Positions 22,814 through 33,231 of a stretch of 64,000 nucleotides of DNA are shown in pieces. How positions within the stretch are numbered: the stretch's first letter is position 1; each line of letters begins with the position of its first letter. The stretch lies in the NCBI GenBank assembly GCA_010015745.1, contig ML978212.1, positions 62,001 through 126,000 of the forward strand. The letters are read 5' to 3'. The position numbers and the translations under genes are program-made. The stretch is from Setomelanomma holmii. Its lineage: Eukaryota > Ascomycota > Dothideomycetes > Pleosporales > Phaeosphaeriaceae. The notes under the pieces are model-generated. The model saw only the letters and a list, made by a program, of their open reading frames with translations. It had not been told where the DNA came from and did not search any database.

Positions 22814-23815
22814 ATGAACAACCAACCGCAAGGTAAGTCTGTCTTCACCCCTATCGATGCCGATGTTTACGCAGCCGCAGACAGTGCCAATAACGTTGGT
22901 GGGAATGTCCCACATATAAGGACCCCGCCGCCTAGCGGACCCATACCCTCGCTATTCGTCCCAATTCGTCCTCAAATGATGTCGCTTGTCTTGACACTTG
23001 GCGTGGAAAGGACATTCAAGGAGCCAGCTCGGTTTACCACGTGGATATTAGATCCACCTTCGCCCCTACCTGCGCTTGTCACCTTTCAGCTCTTCGAAAT
23101 TGGTGAACAGAAAATGCAGTGTCCTCAGTGCGGCACCATGCTGCCAGCGATTTGCCAGGTGCAACACCCGCCGCATGAGGACGTGTTCACTGCGCTGAGG
23201 CGAAATCTGGAACAATGGTACTGGGCCATTAGTCTTCTTCCACAGAAGATTTTCCCAATTGTTCATCTCGACATCACTGCTATTGTGCAGACTTTCTGGT
23301 GGGCGCGACCGTCGAAGCCAGAACCACTAGAAACCTTCATGTACAACATGAGCTGTGGCTGGCCGGCTTTCTTGCCGGAGGTGACTTGTGTCGAGAGGTA
23401 TATGTCTACGTGGCCGAGAATTCCTCTCCAAACCGACCGTAAGGACTCTAGAGAACAGAACGGTTTTGAAGGAGCGCAGCGGTCGGCTTTTGGGAATACC
23501 ATGGGCATGGGCACGGTTTCCCAACCCATGAACTTCCCCATGCAGTATGCTTCTGGAGGCATGCTGCAGCAACAGCCGGTCCTTGATAACACAATGGCCA
23601 TGGGAACAGCAACTCCACCACTATCGGCAATGCCGGATACATTTCTGCATACGACACCAGCGTTTACGACTGGTCCGGGCTTCACGCTCGATACGAACTT
23701 CGAGCTCGACGACGCCACGTTCCAGGCGTTCATGAACGAACTTAACGCCCCGGATCCCTGGAATTGTCAGGGCAGTGAGGGTAGTCAGGAAAGGCCTTCG
23801 GACAATTTCGGTTGA
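22814..23815 (+). CDS. Unknown protein with a single CxxC and a Met/Gln-rich tail
   Basis: 333 residues as an unspliced frame. I do not recognise the family. Residues 80–200 look folded: a CPQCGTMLPAIC cysteine group, then QWYWAISLLPQKIF and TFWWARPSKPEPLETF, rich in Trp and aromatics. The C-terminal third is low complexity (Met, Gln, Thr, Pro) and ends in an acidic, aromatic stretch (DTNFELDDATFQAFMNEL) that resembles an activation domain. A transcription-related role is only a guess. A perfect GTAAGT...GCAG segment of 42 nt (22833–22874) sits seven codons in. It is a multiple of three with no stop, so both spliced (319 residues) and unspliced forms stay in frame. Confidence 0.6.
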   Translation: MNNQPQGKSVFTPIDADVYAAADSANNVGGNVPHIRTPPPSGPIPSLFVPIRPQMMSLVLTLGVERTFKEPARFTTWILDPPSPLPALVTFQLFEIGEQKMQCPQCGTMLPAICQVQHPPHEDVFTALRRNLEQWYWAISLLPQKIFPIVHLDITAIVQTFWWARPSKPEPLETFMYNMSCGWPAFLPEVTCVERYMSTWPRIPLQTDRKDSREQNGFEGAQRSAFGNTMGMGTVSQPMNFPMQYASGGMLQQQPVLDNTMAMGTATPPLSAMPDTFLHTTPAFTTGPGFTLDTNFELDDATFQAFMNELNAPDPWNCQGSEGSQERPSDNFG

Positions 23816-23995
23816 TGCCTTTCTGGAGCTGTGAGGACAGTCAGGATGGGCGTGTAGGTGTTTTTGCTTCATCTCTTATTGTCAATATCTGTGGGTGGCG
23901 TTTCAGGGGCGTTTCGTTTAGGCTTTGTTTTGGTTTGGATATCGTTTCTCTACTCTCCCCTCCTAACATGATACCTTACGATACCCACACAACTT

Positions 23996-24034
23996 TTTGA
24001 GATGCTGTACACATAGCTTTGAGATGCTGTACAC
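23996..24034 (+). repeat. Short direct repeat, TTTGAGATGCTGTACAC twice
   Basis: A 17-bp unit occurs at 23996–24012 and again at 24018–24034, in the 3' flank between two genes that converge here. The rest of the interval (23816–24149) has a few further imperfect echoes (GCTCAACACGAGC, GCTCGGCACGAGC). It probably forms the shared terminator region of the two genes. Confidence 0.7.
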
Positions 24035-24149
24035 TCAACAGCACACAAGTGCTAGCGCTCAACACGAGCTTTGAAGCGCATTAGTATCAGCTGGAGCGCT
24101 CGGCACGAGCATTAGAGCCCACTGACATAGTTTAGAGTCGGTGATTGTC

Positions 24150-26446
24150 CTAGTTTACACCAAGTAGATCCGGTAATTCGACTAGTTCCTTCTGCACTTC
24201 CTGAACCATGGCTAGAAATTCGCTCTTCTCCATATCGGACGCAAACTCGATCCTTGCGCCACTAATGACTTTCTCTTTGTCTACCTTCTTCGCGTCATCT
24301 CGACCTTTACCTTTATCTACAACACTATCTTTCCTCATCGCCTTGTCCCCTCGATCAATCGGTACTTTCAGCCCTTTGATCTTCACCTCTCGGTTGCCAT
24401 CGTCTTTTACCTTGATAGGGTTGGCCGTGGAGTTGAGGTAAAAGGCAAGGTAGCCAGCACGAAAGTCGGCAGAGAAATGGATGAGGGCGATGATGGCGCC
24501 AGTATCGTTGTCTTCCCATATACGAAGGTTCTCGAGGCCACACATTTGTTCGGCGTAGGAGAAAGATTTGCTGATTCCTTCGTGGACGCGCATTGTCTTT
24601 TCCGTGCGGAATGTGGCAAGCAGAGTGCGGCCCATAAGCTCGTTTTGGAATAAAGTTGCAGCTGTCAAAGGCGTAAGAGAACGGAACATCGTGTCCTCGG
24701 GAGAGAAATGCTTACCATGCGGTGTGTCAAAAACGTAGTTTACCCAGCTTGTCTTTGCGAGCTTCGCTAGTCGATTACCGTGCTTGACATCGTGAAGTTT
24801 GAGTTCGCATGGAACCGTGATAGACACCTTATTTGGCGAGAAGTAGCTGGAATATGGGATATACATCTGGTTGTCATCCATCCTTAGCTCCATTCGGATC
24901 GTGTTGTCGTCACTAAACGTCCATATTGAAGTGACGACTCGGACACGTTTCGTCTCGGGATGGTGCACGCGCTTTCGTACCACAGCTATCCGACATTCGT
25001 CGCATGCTCGGATCATTTCGACATCGCGGGGATCGTCTTCATTGATTTGATGTGAGTACTCGGCCAGTGTGCCGCGACTGGCCCATATCAGCATCTTGTC
25101 ATTTCGTATACACAACAATGTCAAACACCGTAGCACTTACACGTCACAGAGGATAGCTGAGTTACGGAAGGCTTCCTTCTCAAACGACGCCTTTTGACTA
25201 GATGTTGTGGAACTTCTGTGCAACTTGACGACGTCTGGCTGGGTCGCTGGGTACGGACTCAGACTCGGACGTGATGTTACTCGCTCGGGTTCGGGATTCG
25301 TCGTATAGCCCAGAACGGGCGGTGGGAGCAACGATAAAGCATCCTCACTTCGACGCTTACTCTGCTCTCGAATACCATTTAATCTGGATACGGGTGATAC
25401 TGTTGGATTGCGGCTAGTGAATGAGTCTCGAGGATTGGACCAGCCTGCAGAAGACGCCGTCGATGAAGCGCAGCTGCTACTGGAAAAGCGAAGTGATGAT
25501 ACTCCAAAGCTGAACTCTGATACTCGTTTCACATCAGGAGACGAAGCTCCGGACACGGTCGGTATACTGGGCGACGGATATGTGCTGTTGCTAATCTGAA
25601 GGCCGGGCGGTGATGAAGGCGGAGGAGAATGGTCGGACTCACGAGGCGAAGACATGAAGGTCTGAGTGTTTGGTCGTTGACGTTGAGCGAGCGAAGGCGA
25701 CGATGGCATTGAAATTGGGCTTGGCCCAGTGGTTCCATCTAGTACAGGCGATCTTGCAGGGTTGCGAGCTGGAAGTGGTGGCGTCACTAGGTCTGGGTTT
25801 GGACTTGAAGTGGTGAGTCCTCGCAGTATATCGTGCAGCTCTTCTAATTGCTCATCCATACGGCCATGGACTTGGTGGATACTATGGGTGCGATGCGCTA
25901 TTGGATTGACAAAGGTTTGTAGCGATGCCGCTGGTTCACTGTACATGGTCAGTTCGTACACTTTTATGACCGGCGAGCGGCATGCCTTCGAAGTGTTTGG
26001 AGAAGAATTGTGATCGAGATTGAGTGAGCGCGTAAAGACTCCCTCAGGCATTGTAGGTTTCCACCCTCAGAAGTCCATATCATGGTCTTATATTCTTTGG
26101 AGACCAGGTCGCTCCAAGTTCGTTCAATGGCAAATCCCCCGACGGTGCGATGTTTCTTGATGGCCTGATACTGTTCGATGAGAGTGTCCAAGTCGTCCAC
26201 AGTTCGCTTGCAGGAGACGAATATGGTGCCAATACCATCTTGGACGTCTTCACCCACCGCCTCCCATGCTGTGCTTGGATGTAATGCCTCAGCAAGCTGC
26301 TTGAGTACTTGAGCAAGACCTGTTACTTCAGTCTCTATATCCCGGAATTCTGCGGGCGCATCTTTACGGCCAGCGGCGAATGCTCTTCCAATCCGCCAGG
26401 CGACTTGCGAAGTCGTTAACACGTCCCCAGAGCTGGGAACCGTCAT
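24150..26446 (-). CDS. Protein with STAND-type fungal N-terminal region and conserved C-terminal domain
   Basis: Unnamed fungal family. The first exon (26446–25971) is helical and resembles the fungal N-terminal domain found ahead of STAND/NLR proteins (AWRIGRAFAAG, VTGLAQVLKQLAEAL, CKRTVDDLDTLIEQY, SLRAHSISITILL). A Ser/Pro-rich middle of about 260 residues follows (25938–25141). A folded C-terminal domain follows a clear 63-nt intron (25140–25078): RGTLAEYSHQINEDDPRD, TSIWTFSDDNTIRMEL, MCGLENLRIWEDNDTGAIIA and ALIHFSADFRAGYLAFYL. With a first gap of 32 nt (25970–25939, GT...AG) the exons sum to 733 codons in frame. That gap is very short for an intron, so a frameshift there is possible. No NACHT or NB-ARC motif is present. 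The gene converges with the 22.8-kb gene. Confidence 0.7.
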
Positions 26447-27256
26447 CGTCCTAAAATTGTAGCCCCATCTCCAACTCTGAAGCCGTGATCATTCCGTAGT
26501 GGTATGTTTAAAGGCAGAAGACTGGGGCATGTAACAGGGTACTCTATTCAAAGCGGAACTGAGACGACATGAGATCTGGGGAAGGACGCGCGAGAGGGAG
26601 AGCACGTCCTGGACGTGGAGGCTAAGAGGTGATCACAGTCAATACTCGCAGGGGTCGATCCGACGCCATGCGACTGGAACAAGTGATCCATATTGAAGAT
26701 GCTGCGGATGTGACGGGAGCCAAAGTCCGTTTCTTGAGGTTGGTGGTGCAAGGATGAGCCGGCTTGCTCCCAACTAGCCAGTGGGGCTGACACGTGGGGT
26801 TGGTAGCGTATCATCATTGGCGTTCACGGTGCAGTGTCAGACTGAAGAGATGTCAAATACCGCAAGCATTGCTGCGCCAGGCGCAAGTATCACAGTTCTG
26901 GTGTAGTAGCCTGCACGTTTGAATCCCAGCAGAAGTGAGACGCACGTGCAGGCGACAGATGTATGGTTCGCACGACGGAGCGTATGGCTGAGAGCTTGCG
27001 CCATGCTGCAAGCCATACCAAGCGTACCTCGCTACTGTATTCGAGCTGAATTTGCTACAAGATGCATATCCGATCCGCGTGGGATGTTCGATTCCCCGCG
27101 CCTGTTGTGGAGTGAAGAAAGGTTCATGGGATAACGTCCAGATCGTGAAAACGCTCCATCCCAAACGGCCTCAATGACGTCAAAGCGGCGAGCCATAATC
27201 TTCTTATAATGTACAGTGGTGTCAGTCTTCGTGCGCGTAGACGGCTGGCGATGGTC
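26447..27256. other. Intergenic; no supportable gene
   Basis: Upstream flank of the 733-residue gene and downstream flank of TOM7. It has a perfect CRE-like palindrome TGACGTCA at 27175–27182 of unknown use. The open frames are short and lack domains. Confidence 0.45.
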
Positions 27257-27659
27257 CTAAGCAAGTGGAGAGAAGAGTCTGTATTCGTCAGTCGCGTTTG
27301 ATCCAAGAAAATAGCGCTCCCGCTCTTCGCCCAGCGCATGTGTTGTTTCCTCCTTTGAATTTCGGGTAATCCGGCCGTTTCATCGCATCAAATGACGCAG
27401 GAGCACAATACAGGCGAGGGAGATATGGAGGTGGGAAAGAGGTCGGCGGCCAACTCACCGGATGAGTGAAGGCTTGGGCTCGCTTCGGGAGTAGCCAAGA
27501 TACAGGATCAAGGGAAGGTAACCATAGTGTATGGCTACACGAGAGACATCAATGATACGCGCAATGCGCTCCTGCAGCTGTGTTAGCACTCTCTGATCAT
27601 TGTCTGTCCTTGATGGCGCACACTTGGCGCACCTTTGACTCTTCTGATAGTGAGAACAT
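27257..27659 (-). CDS. Tom7, subunit of the mitochondrial TOM complex
   Basis: Small tail-anchored subunit of the outer-membrane protein translocase. It modulates assembly and stability of the TOM complex. Three small exons, 27659–27633 (27 nt), 27571–27459 (113 nt) and 27278–27257 (22 nt), encode 53 residues, the usual size. The sequence opens MFSLSEESKERIARIIDVSR. Its single hydrophobic segment is VAIHYGYLPLILYLGY, followed by SRSEPKPSLIR and the ending LFSPLA, all diagnostic. The last exon is only seven codons plus stop, placed by its acceptor and by the conserved end. The start faces that of the splicing-factor gene across about 317 bp, suggesting a shared promoter region. Confidence 0.95.
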
Positions 27660-27976
27660 CGTGAATCTGTAGTTAAGGTCTTGGAAAGCCTGGTCGGAAC
27701 ACGGATGCAGAGAACTGGGTGTTTGCGGGCTGATGGAGTCGCTGTTTCGATGATGATGAACGCAAAGCTGCACACCAAAATCTGGGAGCCACCGAGCCGC
27801 CGTGGGTATTAACCGTGTTTTGCCTAGCGTAAAGCCCGAAGCTCCCAAAGTTCGACCTCGCAGCCTCACATGTCCCGCGACACCAAGGACTTTTCGGGCC
27901 AGCCCATATCGCAACAGCACGGCATATTGCTGGTCATCTTGGGTCATTCTATCAACAGCGACAAGAATCGCCCATC

Positions 27977-28959
27977 ATGTCAGCGCCTAGCGCCCGTCAC
28001 TGGTATGTAGCTTCATCTCAAGGTCATTCTCTTACTGGATGCTAATGCGCCGCAGGGAACAGAACAAGGAAGCCACAGTCTACGTCGGAAATCTTCACGA
28101 GCGGGTCACTCCTCGAATCCTCCACGAGCTGATGCTCAACGCGGGCCGCGTGCGCAATGTCAACATGCCCGTTGATCGTGTCAACAGCCAACACCAAGGT
28201 TTCGGCTTCGTAGAGTTTCACACCGAGGAAGAGGCAGACTACGCGCCCAAAATCATGAACAATGTCGCTCTATACGGCAACCGCATACGAGTTAACAAGG
28301 CGTCTGCGGACAAGCAAAAGAACGTCGAAATTGGTGCGGAGCTGTTCATTGGAAACCTTGATGGCATGGTAGACGAGAAAACACTGTACGACACTTTTGG
28401 CCAGTTTGGAGCGCTCATCAATGCGCCAAAGGTCGCACGCGACGAGAACAACATGTCCAAGGGCTATGGCTTTATCTCATATGGCGACTTCGAGTCTTCT
28501 GACGCTGCCATCGCAAATATGCATGGCCAGTACATGATGAACAAGCAGATCTCAGTACAGTACGCGTACAAAAAGGACGGCAAGGGAGAGAGACATGGAG
28601 ACGAAGCAGAGCGTATGCTTGCGAAGCAGGCCAAGGCTCACGGCGTTGCTCCAGCTGTACAACCACTGCCGGCACATCTATTCGCGCTGCCAGCATCGGC
28701 TGTTCCGTCAGGACCCACGATGATACAGAATGGACCCGGTATGCCTGGTGCGCCAGGCGCGCCCAATGGACATGGTGGTGGCTATGGCCGGCCAGCGCCT
28801 CCTCCATCTGGACTGCCGCCGCCACCCTCCGGTCTGCCAGCTCGTCCACCATCTGGCGCTCCTGTCAACTTCTTTGCTCCTCCACCTGGCTTCGCGCCAC
28901 CACCAAACGGACCGCCTCCGGGATTCGGGCCTCCCCCTGGATATGGGCCTCCAAGGTAG
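27977..28959 (+). CDS. Splicing factor 3b subunit 4 (SF3B4/Hsh49-like)
   Basis: Component of the U2 snRNP SF3b complex that binds pre-mRNA near the branch site. Exons 27977–28002 and 28056–28959 give 309 residues. RRM1 starts at EATVYVGNLHERVTP (RNP2 YVGNL) and has RNP1 QGFGFVEF. RRM2 has RNP2 LFIGNLDGMV and RNP1 KGYGFISY. A linker with ISVQYAYKKDGKGERHG is typical of this protein. The C-terminal 90 residues are Pro/Gly-rich with PPPSGLPPPP-like repeats, as in SF3B4. The N-terminus MSAPSARHWEQNKEATVYVG also matches. It is divergent from TOM7. Confidence 0.94.
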
Positions 28960-29527
28960 AGCTATATACAAGTGCCTCTTAAGTGGTACCAAGCAAAGAG
29001 AGGTTACCGTATGCAAAGCGCCGCATCAAGCCCGGACGCCCATACGCGGCAGGAGGATATCATCACTATGTGCATTACCGGCCCCGCGGCCATGGGAGGA
29101 CGAGTCGAATCGACGAGCGGTGATAGTACTCAAGAGGAAGCACCGACACATGGATTGGAGAACAGGATGATTGCAATACTTGGGGAAACAGCTGAGCTAC
29201 AAGCAAGACGCCTACTTCTCGAGAGGCACTTTGCTTACCACGGAATGTCTGAAAAGGTGATTTCGCATTCACACACAGCGCGGAGTTTGAAACTTAAGAC
29301 CCCATAGATTCCGAGATGTTCGGCCTCGGCCATAGGCTGGACCCAGGGCTGGATATAGCTCCCAGTCGAATGGAAGAATGATATAAAGAAACATCGAGTA
29401 AAGATATACTGAGCAGAAAATTGGTGCGCGTCCAAAAGAGATATCCACAAGCCACCTTTGAGCAGACCTGTCCAATGACATATGAAATCAAAAGAGTGGC
29501 ACTCATATTCTAATGTCACCCCCACCT
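28960..29527. other. Intergenic between convergent genes
   Basis: 3' flanks of the splicing-factor gene and the DUF2015 gene. No domain-bearing frame and no striking repeat seen. Confidence 0.5.
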
Positions 29528-29948
29528 TCACGAAAAGCTGACGAACTTCGGATCCCTCGGTATCCCATCTGCGCCAATATTGTTCTTCTTGAACCGGTCC
29601 TGCATGTACATCCGCCTAGCTTCATCAAAGTCTACGCCCCCGCGCTTCATGATGCGCATGACCTCCTTCTTGGCTGCGTCGTCCAGGCCTTGTCGCGAGT
29701 CACCAGCTTCCACATTGCTTGACAGATCAAACGCCGAAGAGGAGAGCCCGGCTTCGATGTCGTCGCGGAACGATGACGGTAGACGCGTGTAAATCGGTTC
29801 TGGGATCGGTAGAAGATGTAGCCAGCGTTGCCGGGTAAAGTAGAGGGCTAAGGGGCGTCAGTAAGTGAATGGTAGAACAGTGCAGGAGGTACATACCAGT
29901 CGCACAGACAAGAACCACGAGCCAGATGGAATAGAACAGGTAGCCCAT
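29528..29948 (-). CDS. DUF2015 family fungal protein
   Basis: Small conserved fungal protein of unknown function. Exons 29948–29897 and 29847–29528 give 123 residues. An N-terminal membrane segment (MGYLFYSIWLVVLVCATA) is followed by FTRQRWLHLLPIP, then SFRDDIEAGLSSSAFDLSSN, AGDSRQGLD, MKRGGVDFDEARRMYMQ and the ending PRDPKFVSFS, which are the family hallmarks. The membrane segment could be a signal anchor. Its start lies about 440 bp from the divergent RPL28 start. Confidence 0.9.
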
Positions 29949-30387
29949 GTTGCTAGACTGTGCGGGGTGTATGCGAAGCTGTGATGTGTATGCGCTATCT
30001 CGGAGGTGTTCGGGAGTGCTCAATAGGGCCTCAAGTCGCGTAAGGGCGCTCCAACGGTAGATGACAAAGGAAAACGAAGTAGGTAGTCGACAGCAGTATT
30101 ATCGCGCGACCATGAGATCGTCGTAGGAGATGGGCAGAACCCGTGGACGCGATAGGAAGATGCCTGTGATGTCTGGCTGTCGCGGCGTCTCACCCCAGAG
30201 CACCGCCTCATCCATGCAAGCTGCGTCGTCACTTCCGTGGCTGGGCGCGGCAGCCGCTAAATCGTTGTTCCGACAGCCGTTCTCAACCAATCAGGTAATT
30301 TCGACCTCGCTTCGCCCATACGACCACCGAATTCCTTCGACTTCACGAATAGCGACAAGTACGACTTTTTCGACCAAATCAGACGAA

Positions 30388-31140
30388 ATGGCCACTACTA
30401 TTCCCGGAGACCTTGCGTGGGAGATCACCAGTGAGTGATGGCTGTGGAGAGTGGTAGAATTTGGAATGGGAGCTGATTGTGGGTAGAGGGACACAGCGCA
30501 ACGCTTGTCAAGAGGGCAAATGGCGTGCAGTTCTCGCGCGACCCCTTGAACCTGAGGAACAGGTACAGCCGCAAGGTATATTATCCTCCTGGCAGCTTTG
30601 GGAGCAATTGGCTGACTTCGAACAGAACGAGGGCCAGATCGCCAACAAGGTATGATTACCAAGACCCGACCAACCTCTATCACGCACGAGCTACGCGACT
30701 TCGAAGTCAGAATGCGAACAATGTGCAGGAAACAGTCGCTGACGCAACGGAAACAGGCTATCGGTGTCGTTCCCGGCAAGGACGGTGGTGTCACTCTTCT
30801 GATCAAGAAGGCCGACAAGCACCGCCAGCCCGCTTCCTCCACCCAGACTGTCACATTCGGCTCTCAGCGATCAACCCGCAAGTACGTCCGACGCGCTCCC
30901 GTCACCCATGCCTCCGCATGACTGGTGGAAAATAAACACCAACAACCAATACTGACACCGCATAGGACCTTCGCCGGTGTCGTCAACTCCACCACCAAGC
31001 GCAACTACCGTCCCGACCTGCGCAAGGACGCCGTCGCCCGTGCTTCCGCCATCCGCAAGAGCCAGAGGCCAGCCAAGGCTGACAAGCCCACCAAGGCGAG
31101 GGGTGTCAAGGCCAAGAAGGCTGCTGCTGAGTCGGCATAG
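30388..31140 (+). CDS. 60S ribosomal protein L28 (eL28)
   Basis: Structural protein of the large cytosolic ribosomal subunit. Five exons: 30388–30430, 30487–30575, 30626–30649 (a 24-nt micro-exon encoding NEGQIANK), 30757–30881 and 30966–31140. They total 151 residues, as expected. Recognisable parts are DLAWEITK, VKRANGVQFSRDPLNLRNRY, AIGVVPGKDGGVTL, TRKTFAGVVNSTTKRNYRPD and a Lys/Ala-rich tail ending KAKKAAAESA. Several introns early in the gene are typical of fungal ribosomal protein genes. Confidence 0.94.
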
Positions 31141-32520
31141 GCGAAGAAAAGGGACACGGGAGGTGCTGGAGTTCACTTCATAAAGGGTTCATTTGGGTCT
31201 CATGAATGACATGGAATGGGATGCATGACCAAAAGCTAGGTCTCTTAGCGATAGGGCTCGGCTGAATGAAAATGCTTGAAAACCCAATAACGGCCATCGA
31301 CGTTGAATATTCCTGTGTGCGACCATCATCAGAGTGATGGCTTAAGGAAATTCAGCGTCAATCGCATGCGTACCCGGTCATCAGAGGACTCGGAAGCACC
31401 TCTTCATAGCACCATGATCGCATGCGCCACCAATAACCACAGTCAACCCCTCACCAGTTCAGAATCCGCACAACGACCGCCTCGATATCAACTCTCACCC
31501 TTCACCGAACAGCTCCTCGTCTAGCGTGCCATTTTCGGTTTCCAGCTCGCTGGATCCCCATTCGGATTCACCCTTAAGCCAGCTCGAGTTTAACTTAGCC
31601 ATCGTGTGGCACAAAAGCCAACGGCCTAGTATCACTTGTGCCTGAATAGTAACACGCAGTGTCGCCAAACCGGCCCCTCGTTTTGCACTGCAACTCTCAG
31701 CGTGGCTAAGCTGAGCTCTGCACCCCGTATCGCACTGCAAATTTTAGCCTGGAGGAGCAGTCTCGGACGTTAATGAAGGTTTGTTTGCTGCAGTGTTGTA
31801 CAGGTACTGTTCTTGTATCTCATGGCGGGTACTGACAGTAGTGTAGTTACATACATGCCGTGCTCACCCACCACATTCGGAACGTGCACTGCAATCTCTA
31901 GCCTGGAGGACGGCTTCAGGTAGCACGAGAGGTTCTTCACTGCCAGGAGCGTTGGGTCAAGCGTGAGCCTTATGGGCCCAAGTCTGGTCACTTCGTGCCA
32001 CATTACGCGAATTCTCCCATGTCACGCAAATGCACTGCAATGTCAGCGTGCTGGATGCATCAGGTGATACAAGATCGTGTGTGCTTGGTGAAGCATCGAA
32101 ATATCTGTGACCTCCACATCGCTGGAAGCAGGTTGTAGGAGATAGAAGTAGTTGTGTTCATGCTCTGGAAAGGAGAGGCAAATGTGGATGAGGAGGGTAC
32201 AAGGTTTCATAATTCTTGCCGTGAGAAAAAGGGCCTTGGTCTCCAAGATCTCTTGAATTTCCTTGAGTATTGTTCTCTACATGACATCGAAGTTATGCTC
32301 TTCGTGAGTCTTGCATTCTCCATGGTTGTTACAGCCCTAATGAGTCTTTGCGCGACTGCATCAATAGTATGTCATGCACGTGTGCGGCACGACTCAAATC
32401 TTTCGCATATATGAAGGGGCTTCATCGTGATGAGCTTATTGCCTGCCTTATATTCTGTTCAAAGACTATGTAAACCTTGAACTATTTGACACTGCAAGAA
32501 AACTTAGGCTAGTCTAACGA
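31141..32520. other. Gene-poor stretch with a recurring short motif
   Basis: No supportable gene. A motif of about 21 bp, GCACTGCAAnTnTnAGCnTGG, recurs in the same orientation at about 31685, 31732, 31886 and 32032; the second and third copies share a longer CCTGGAGGA extension. A minus-strand frame at 31770–32003 is somewhat protein-like (GPIRLTLDPTLLAVKNL, RLEIAVHVPNVVGEH), and one motif copy falls inside it. It may be a relic of an unidentified gene. Confidence 0.45.
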
Positions 32521-33231
32521 ATGGCCTATCGACAGCAACCCACACAGATACAACCGCTACATCCTATGAGATGCAAAACTCACGGACTTTCAGCTGCGTC
32601 ACCAAACACTCCGTTCTGTGCGAAGGAGTATTTGACACCTAACGGGACGAAGTGCTTCTATCGGAAACCTCTGGGCAACCCATGCAAGGTGGATTCCGAA
32701 TCCAACGACATCGTAACCAACAACGATCCCTGGGTCTGCCTTCATTGCGTGACGGTCCGGGACGGCGTAACAAGCTTTAGATTCGGGAAAGGAAGAGACT
32801 GTTGCTCCTTGTGCAACTCGCCAAAGCTTGATGAAAATGGCGCCAAAATGAGCACTCACTTCATTTGCTTGGATTATGAAGAGGGGTCCGAAAGAAGTGG
32901 AAAGGACGGCCTGTGTCGTCATGTCAATCAAGTATCAAAACAAAGCCAAACATGCATCAACGCCAGGTGTAACACGGTCCTCTACTATCACAACGTTGAA
33001 TACCCATGCAGCTATAGTCTAGCTACAGATGCTCGGCTTGTGGTAGAAAGGCGCGTTAACGGACACTGGCTGTGTACGGATTGTGGAGATGAGCACGATG
33101 GTGTGGTGTGTGACGGCGACGAATGTGAAAGTACGCTTGAGAAAGATGGACTGAGCGTCTTTGATTCAAACAAGCACGAGGAGAAAAGCATGCCCGACTA
33201 TCATAATCTGGAGGGAGAAGCTGACTTGTAG
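32521..33231 (+). CDS. Cys-rich protein with W-x-C-x2-C modules
   Basis: Single-exon frame of 236 residues; I do not recognise the family. It has 21–22 cysteines. Two Trp-led pairs stand out: WVCLHC (about residue 77) followed about 20 residues later by CCSLC, and WLCTDC (about residue 180) followed by CDGDEC. W-x-C-x2-C...C-x2-C is the spacing of RanBP2-type zinc ribbons, but the loops here differ in length, so metal binding is an inference. Other Cys (CKTHG, CAKEY, KCFYR, CINARCN) suggest a second fold. There is no signal peptide, so it is unlikely to be a classical secreted effector. Similar modules recur at 38.0, 54.2, 55.5 and 56.1 kb. Confidence 0.6.
   Translation: MAYRQQPTQIQPLHPMRCKTHGLSAASPNTPFCAKEYLTPNGTKCFYRKPLGNPCKVDSESNDIVTNNDPWVCLHCVTVRDGVTSFRFGKGRDCCSLCNSPKLDENGAKMSTHFICLDYEEGSERSGKDGLCRHVNQVSKQSQTCINARCNTVLYYHNVEYPCSYSLATDARLVVERRVNGHWLCTDCGDEHDGVVCDGDECESTLEKDGLSVFDSNKHEEKSMPDYHNLEGEADL

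Noticed and set aside
27175..27182. TGACGTCA as a functional CRE site (also at 3325–3332 and 14020–14027)
   Set aside because: A perfect 8-bp palindrome is expected once or so per 64 kb by chance. The first lies downstream of TOM7 and the second inside a broken gene, so none can be called regulatory from sequence alone.
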